From Mediterranea massiliensis (GTDB lineage Bacteria; Bacteroidota; Bacteroidia; Bacteroidales; Bacteroidaceae), in the NCBI GenBank assembly GCA_015060685.1, contig SUXZ01000001.1, positions 186,001-250,000 on the forward strand: a stretch of 64,000 nucleotides of DNA. The letters run 5' to 3'. A program made the position numbers and the translations under genes. Position 1 is the stretch's first letter. Every line of letters starts with the position of its first letter. Positions 63,067 to 64,000 of this stretch are shown piece after piece. The notes beneath the pieces are model-generated. The model saw only the letters and a list, made by a program, of their open reading frames with translations. It had not been told where the DNA came from and ran no database searches.

Positions 63067-63621
63067 ATGAAAAAGTTTGGTTTAAAATCTTTGGCTACAT
63101 TATTAATTGGTAGCGCGTTTATGTTCAGTTCTTGCATTGGCTCTTTCAGCTTGCACAACCGCTTGGTGACTTGGAATCAAAGCATTGGTAACGAATTTGT
63201 AAACGAATTGGTTTATTTGGTATTCAACATCGTTCCTGTTTATCCGGTTTGCTATATGGCAGATGCGTTGGTTATCAACTCTATCGAATTCTGGACAGGC
63301 AACAACCCAATGGCAAGCATTGGCGATGTTAAGAGGGTACAAGGCGAAAACGGTAACTACCTAGTAGAAACTTTGGAAAACGGCTACTCTATCACTAAGG
63401 AAGGCGAATCGGTTGCTATGCAATTGGTTTACGACCAAGAATTGAACAGCTGGAATGTTGTTGCCGACGGCGTTAGCACTGAACTGTTGAAGGTGAACGA
63501 TGACAATACGGCTACAATCTCTTTGCCTGATGGCGAAGAACTGAATGTTTCGCTCGATGAACAAGGTATTGCTGAAGCTCGCCAAGTATTGACTACCGAT
63601 ACTTATTTTGCTGCAAGATAA
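63067..63621 (+). CDS. DUF3332 lipoprotein
   Basis: 184 residues. Lipoprotein signal: LIGSAFMFSSC with the lipidated Cys23, followed by IGSFSLHNRLVTWNQSIGNEF, the DUF3332 signature, a hydrophobic segment (residues 45-72, ELVYLVFNIVPVYPVCYMADAL) and a strand-rich C-terminal domain. Family role unknown; common as a single copy in Bacteroides. Monocistronic with a strong terminator. Confidence 0.88.
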   Translation: MKKFGLKSLATLLIGSAFMFSSCIGSFSLHNRLVTWNQSIGNEFVNELVYLVFNIVPVYPVCYMADALVINSIEFWTGNNPMASIGDVKRVQGENGNYLVETLENGYSITKEGESVAMQLVYDQELNSWNVVADGVSTELLKVNDDNTATISLPDGEELNVSLDEQGIAEARQVLTTDTYFAAR

Positions 63622-63647
63622 TTTGTTGACAGACGAAATAACAGACT

Positions 63648-63682
63648 TAGGCCGGGTATCTTTGGATACTCGGCCTATTTTT
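63648..63682 (+). terminator. Terminator of the DUF3332 gene
   Basis: TAGGCCG-GTATC and GATAC-CGGCCTA form a stem with a short TTTG loop and a following T run. Confidence 0.85.
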
Positions 63683-63711
63683 TATCAATGATGCTCATAT
63701 TAGATAGTCAT

Positions 63712-63748
63712 ACAAAAAGGAGGCTTGCTCTTTTCGAACAAGCCTCCT
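63712..63748 (-). terminator. Terminator of the tryptophanase gene
   Basis: AGGAGGCTTG (63718-63727) and CAAGCCTCCT (63739-63748) are perfect inverse complements; on the minus strand the stem leads into TTTTTGTA. Confidence 0.85.
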
Positions 63749-63770
63749 GATATTTTTATTTCGATTAGGA

Positions 63771-64000
63771 TTACAAGCTATCGCCGAAATCTTCACGGAA
63801 TTTCTCCATCAAGCGGTTTGGCCAGTTGCTGGTTGGTTCAAGTCCACCCATGAAGAAACGGAGTACAGGAGGTTCGTAAGTGAACTTCAAGCCGCCGATG
63901 AGGTGACGGTTGTCATACAACCAATGCATACGGTCGATAACGTAGTTTACTTGCGACAAAGTGAATACACGACGAGGAACAGCCAAACGGAGCAATTCGA
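63771..64000 (-). CDS. tnaA: Tryptophanase, C-terminal part (partial at window edge)
   Basis: The last 75 codons of a PLP-dependent beta-eliminating lyase that breaks L-tryptophan into indole, pyruvate and ammonia. The fragment begins ELLRLAVPRRVFTLSQVNYV and continues GLKFTYEPPVLRFFMGGLEP, the C-terminal signature of the tryptophanase / tyrosine phenol-lyase family; it ends EKFREDFGDSL. The Bacteroides context favours tryptophanase over tyrosine phenol-lyase. The gene runs off the right edge. Confidence 0.85.
   Translation of the reverse strand, partial: ELLRLAVPRRVFTLSQVNYVIDRMHWLYDNRHLIGGLKFTYEPPVLRFFMGGLEPTSNWPNRLMEKFREDFGDSL

Overview
The window looks like chromosomal DNA of a gut Bacteroides. 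Supporting features are many promoters of the Bacteroides sigma type (TTTG, 19-21 bases, TAnnTTTG), the amidase / smalltalk / HU-like / DUF4248 / VapE gene set typical of Bacteroides polysaccharide-locus flanks, a choloylglycine-hydrolase-family enzyme, an LacZ-type beta-galactosidase, hexuronate genes, and the 3' end of a tryptophanase gene (which points to an indole-positive species). The species cannot be fixed from this alone.

Layout. (1) 1-775: 3' part of rmlB, the end of an upstream nucleotide-sugar or polysaccharide operon. (2) 776-7676: an accessory block with amidase, smalltalk peptide, HU-like protein, DUF4248 protein, a primase/helicase gene (VapE type) that a dispersed hairpin repeat appears to have split, a frameshifted small HTH gene, two toxin-antitoxin-like pairs and two small unknown genes. 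A 200-base stretch beside vapE (three 22-bp direct repeats, an inverted pair, an AT-rich core) resembles a small replication origin. (3) 7938-27539: one AT-rich, tightly packed plus-strand surface-polysaccharide operon: FrhB/acyltransferase fusion, flippase, aldo/keto reductase, SGNH-like protein, pyruvyltransferase, EpsG-type polymerase, GT2, NeuD/PglD-like protein, then an acyl-building block (ACP, KASIII, two SDRs, AMP-ligase, second ACP, second KASIII), two tandem ATP-grasp proteins, an acyltransferase, the initiating sugar transferase, a metallo-beta-lactamase-fold hydrolase and an NTP_transf_5 protein. (4) 27541-32648: a mosaic of small pairs around a DegT aminotransferase and a bile-salt-hydrolase-like enzyme. 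(5) 32654-64000: mostly conserved chromosome: MATE and ABC genes, OPT transporter, GH2 and esterase, tRNA-Pro, trmN6, lon, tgt, lptF/G, a purine-permease gene flanked by long inverted repeats, DEAD helicase, rlmH, nadC, the uxaB/LacI and uxaC/transporter hexuronate genes in divergent arrangement, tRNA-Lys, a DUF3332 lipoprotein and partial tnaA.

How the parts work together. The polysaccharide operon has its own initiating enzyme, flippase and polymerase but only one clear glycosyltransferase. Much of its coding capacity goes to making and attaching non-sugar groups: carrier-bound acyl chains, pyruvate, acetyl-like groups, and perhaps carboxylate-amine ligation by the ATP-grasp pair. The best inference is a short repeat unit carrying an unusual short hydroxyacyl or branched acyl substituent, made in place by a dedicated two-ACP, two-KASIII pathway. 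The DegT aminotransferase just past the insertion at 27616-28405 probably supplies the amino sugar used by the initiating transferase. Small repeats (TTAGTG-type hairpins, AATTAAAAATT tracts, short GGACxC palindromes, a 185-190 bp element) have spread through the intergenic DNA and, in at least two places, into genes.
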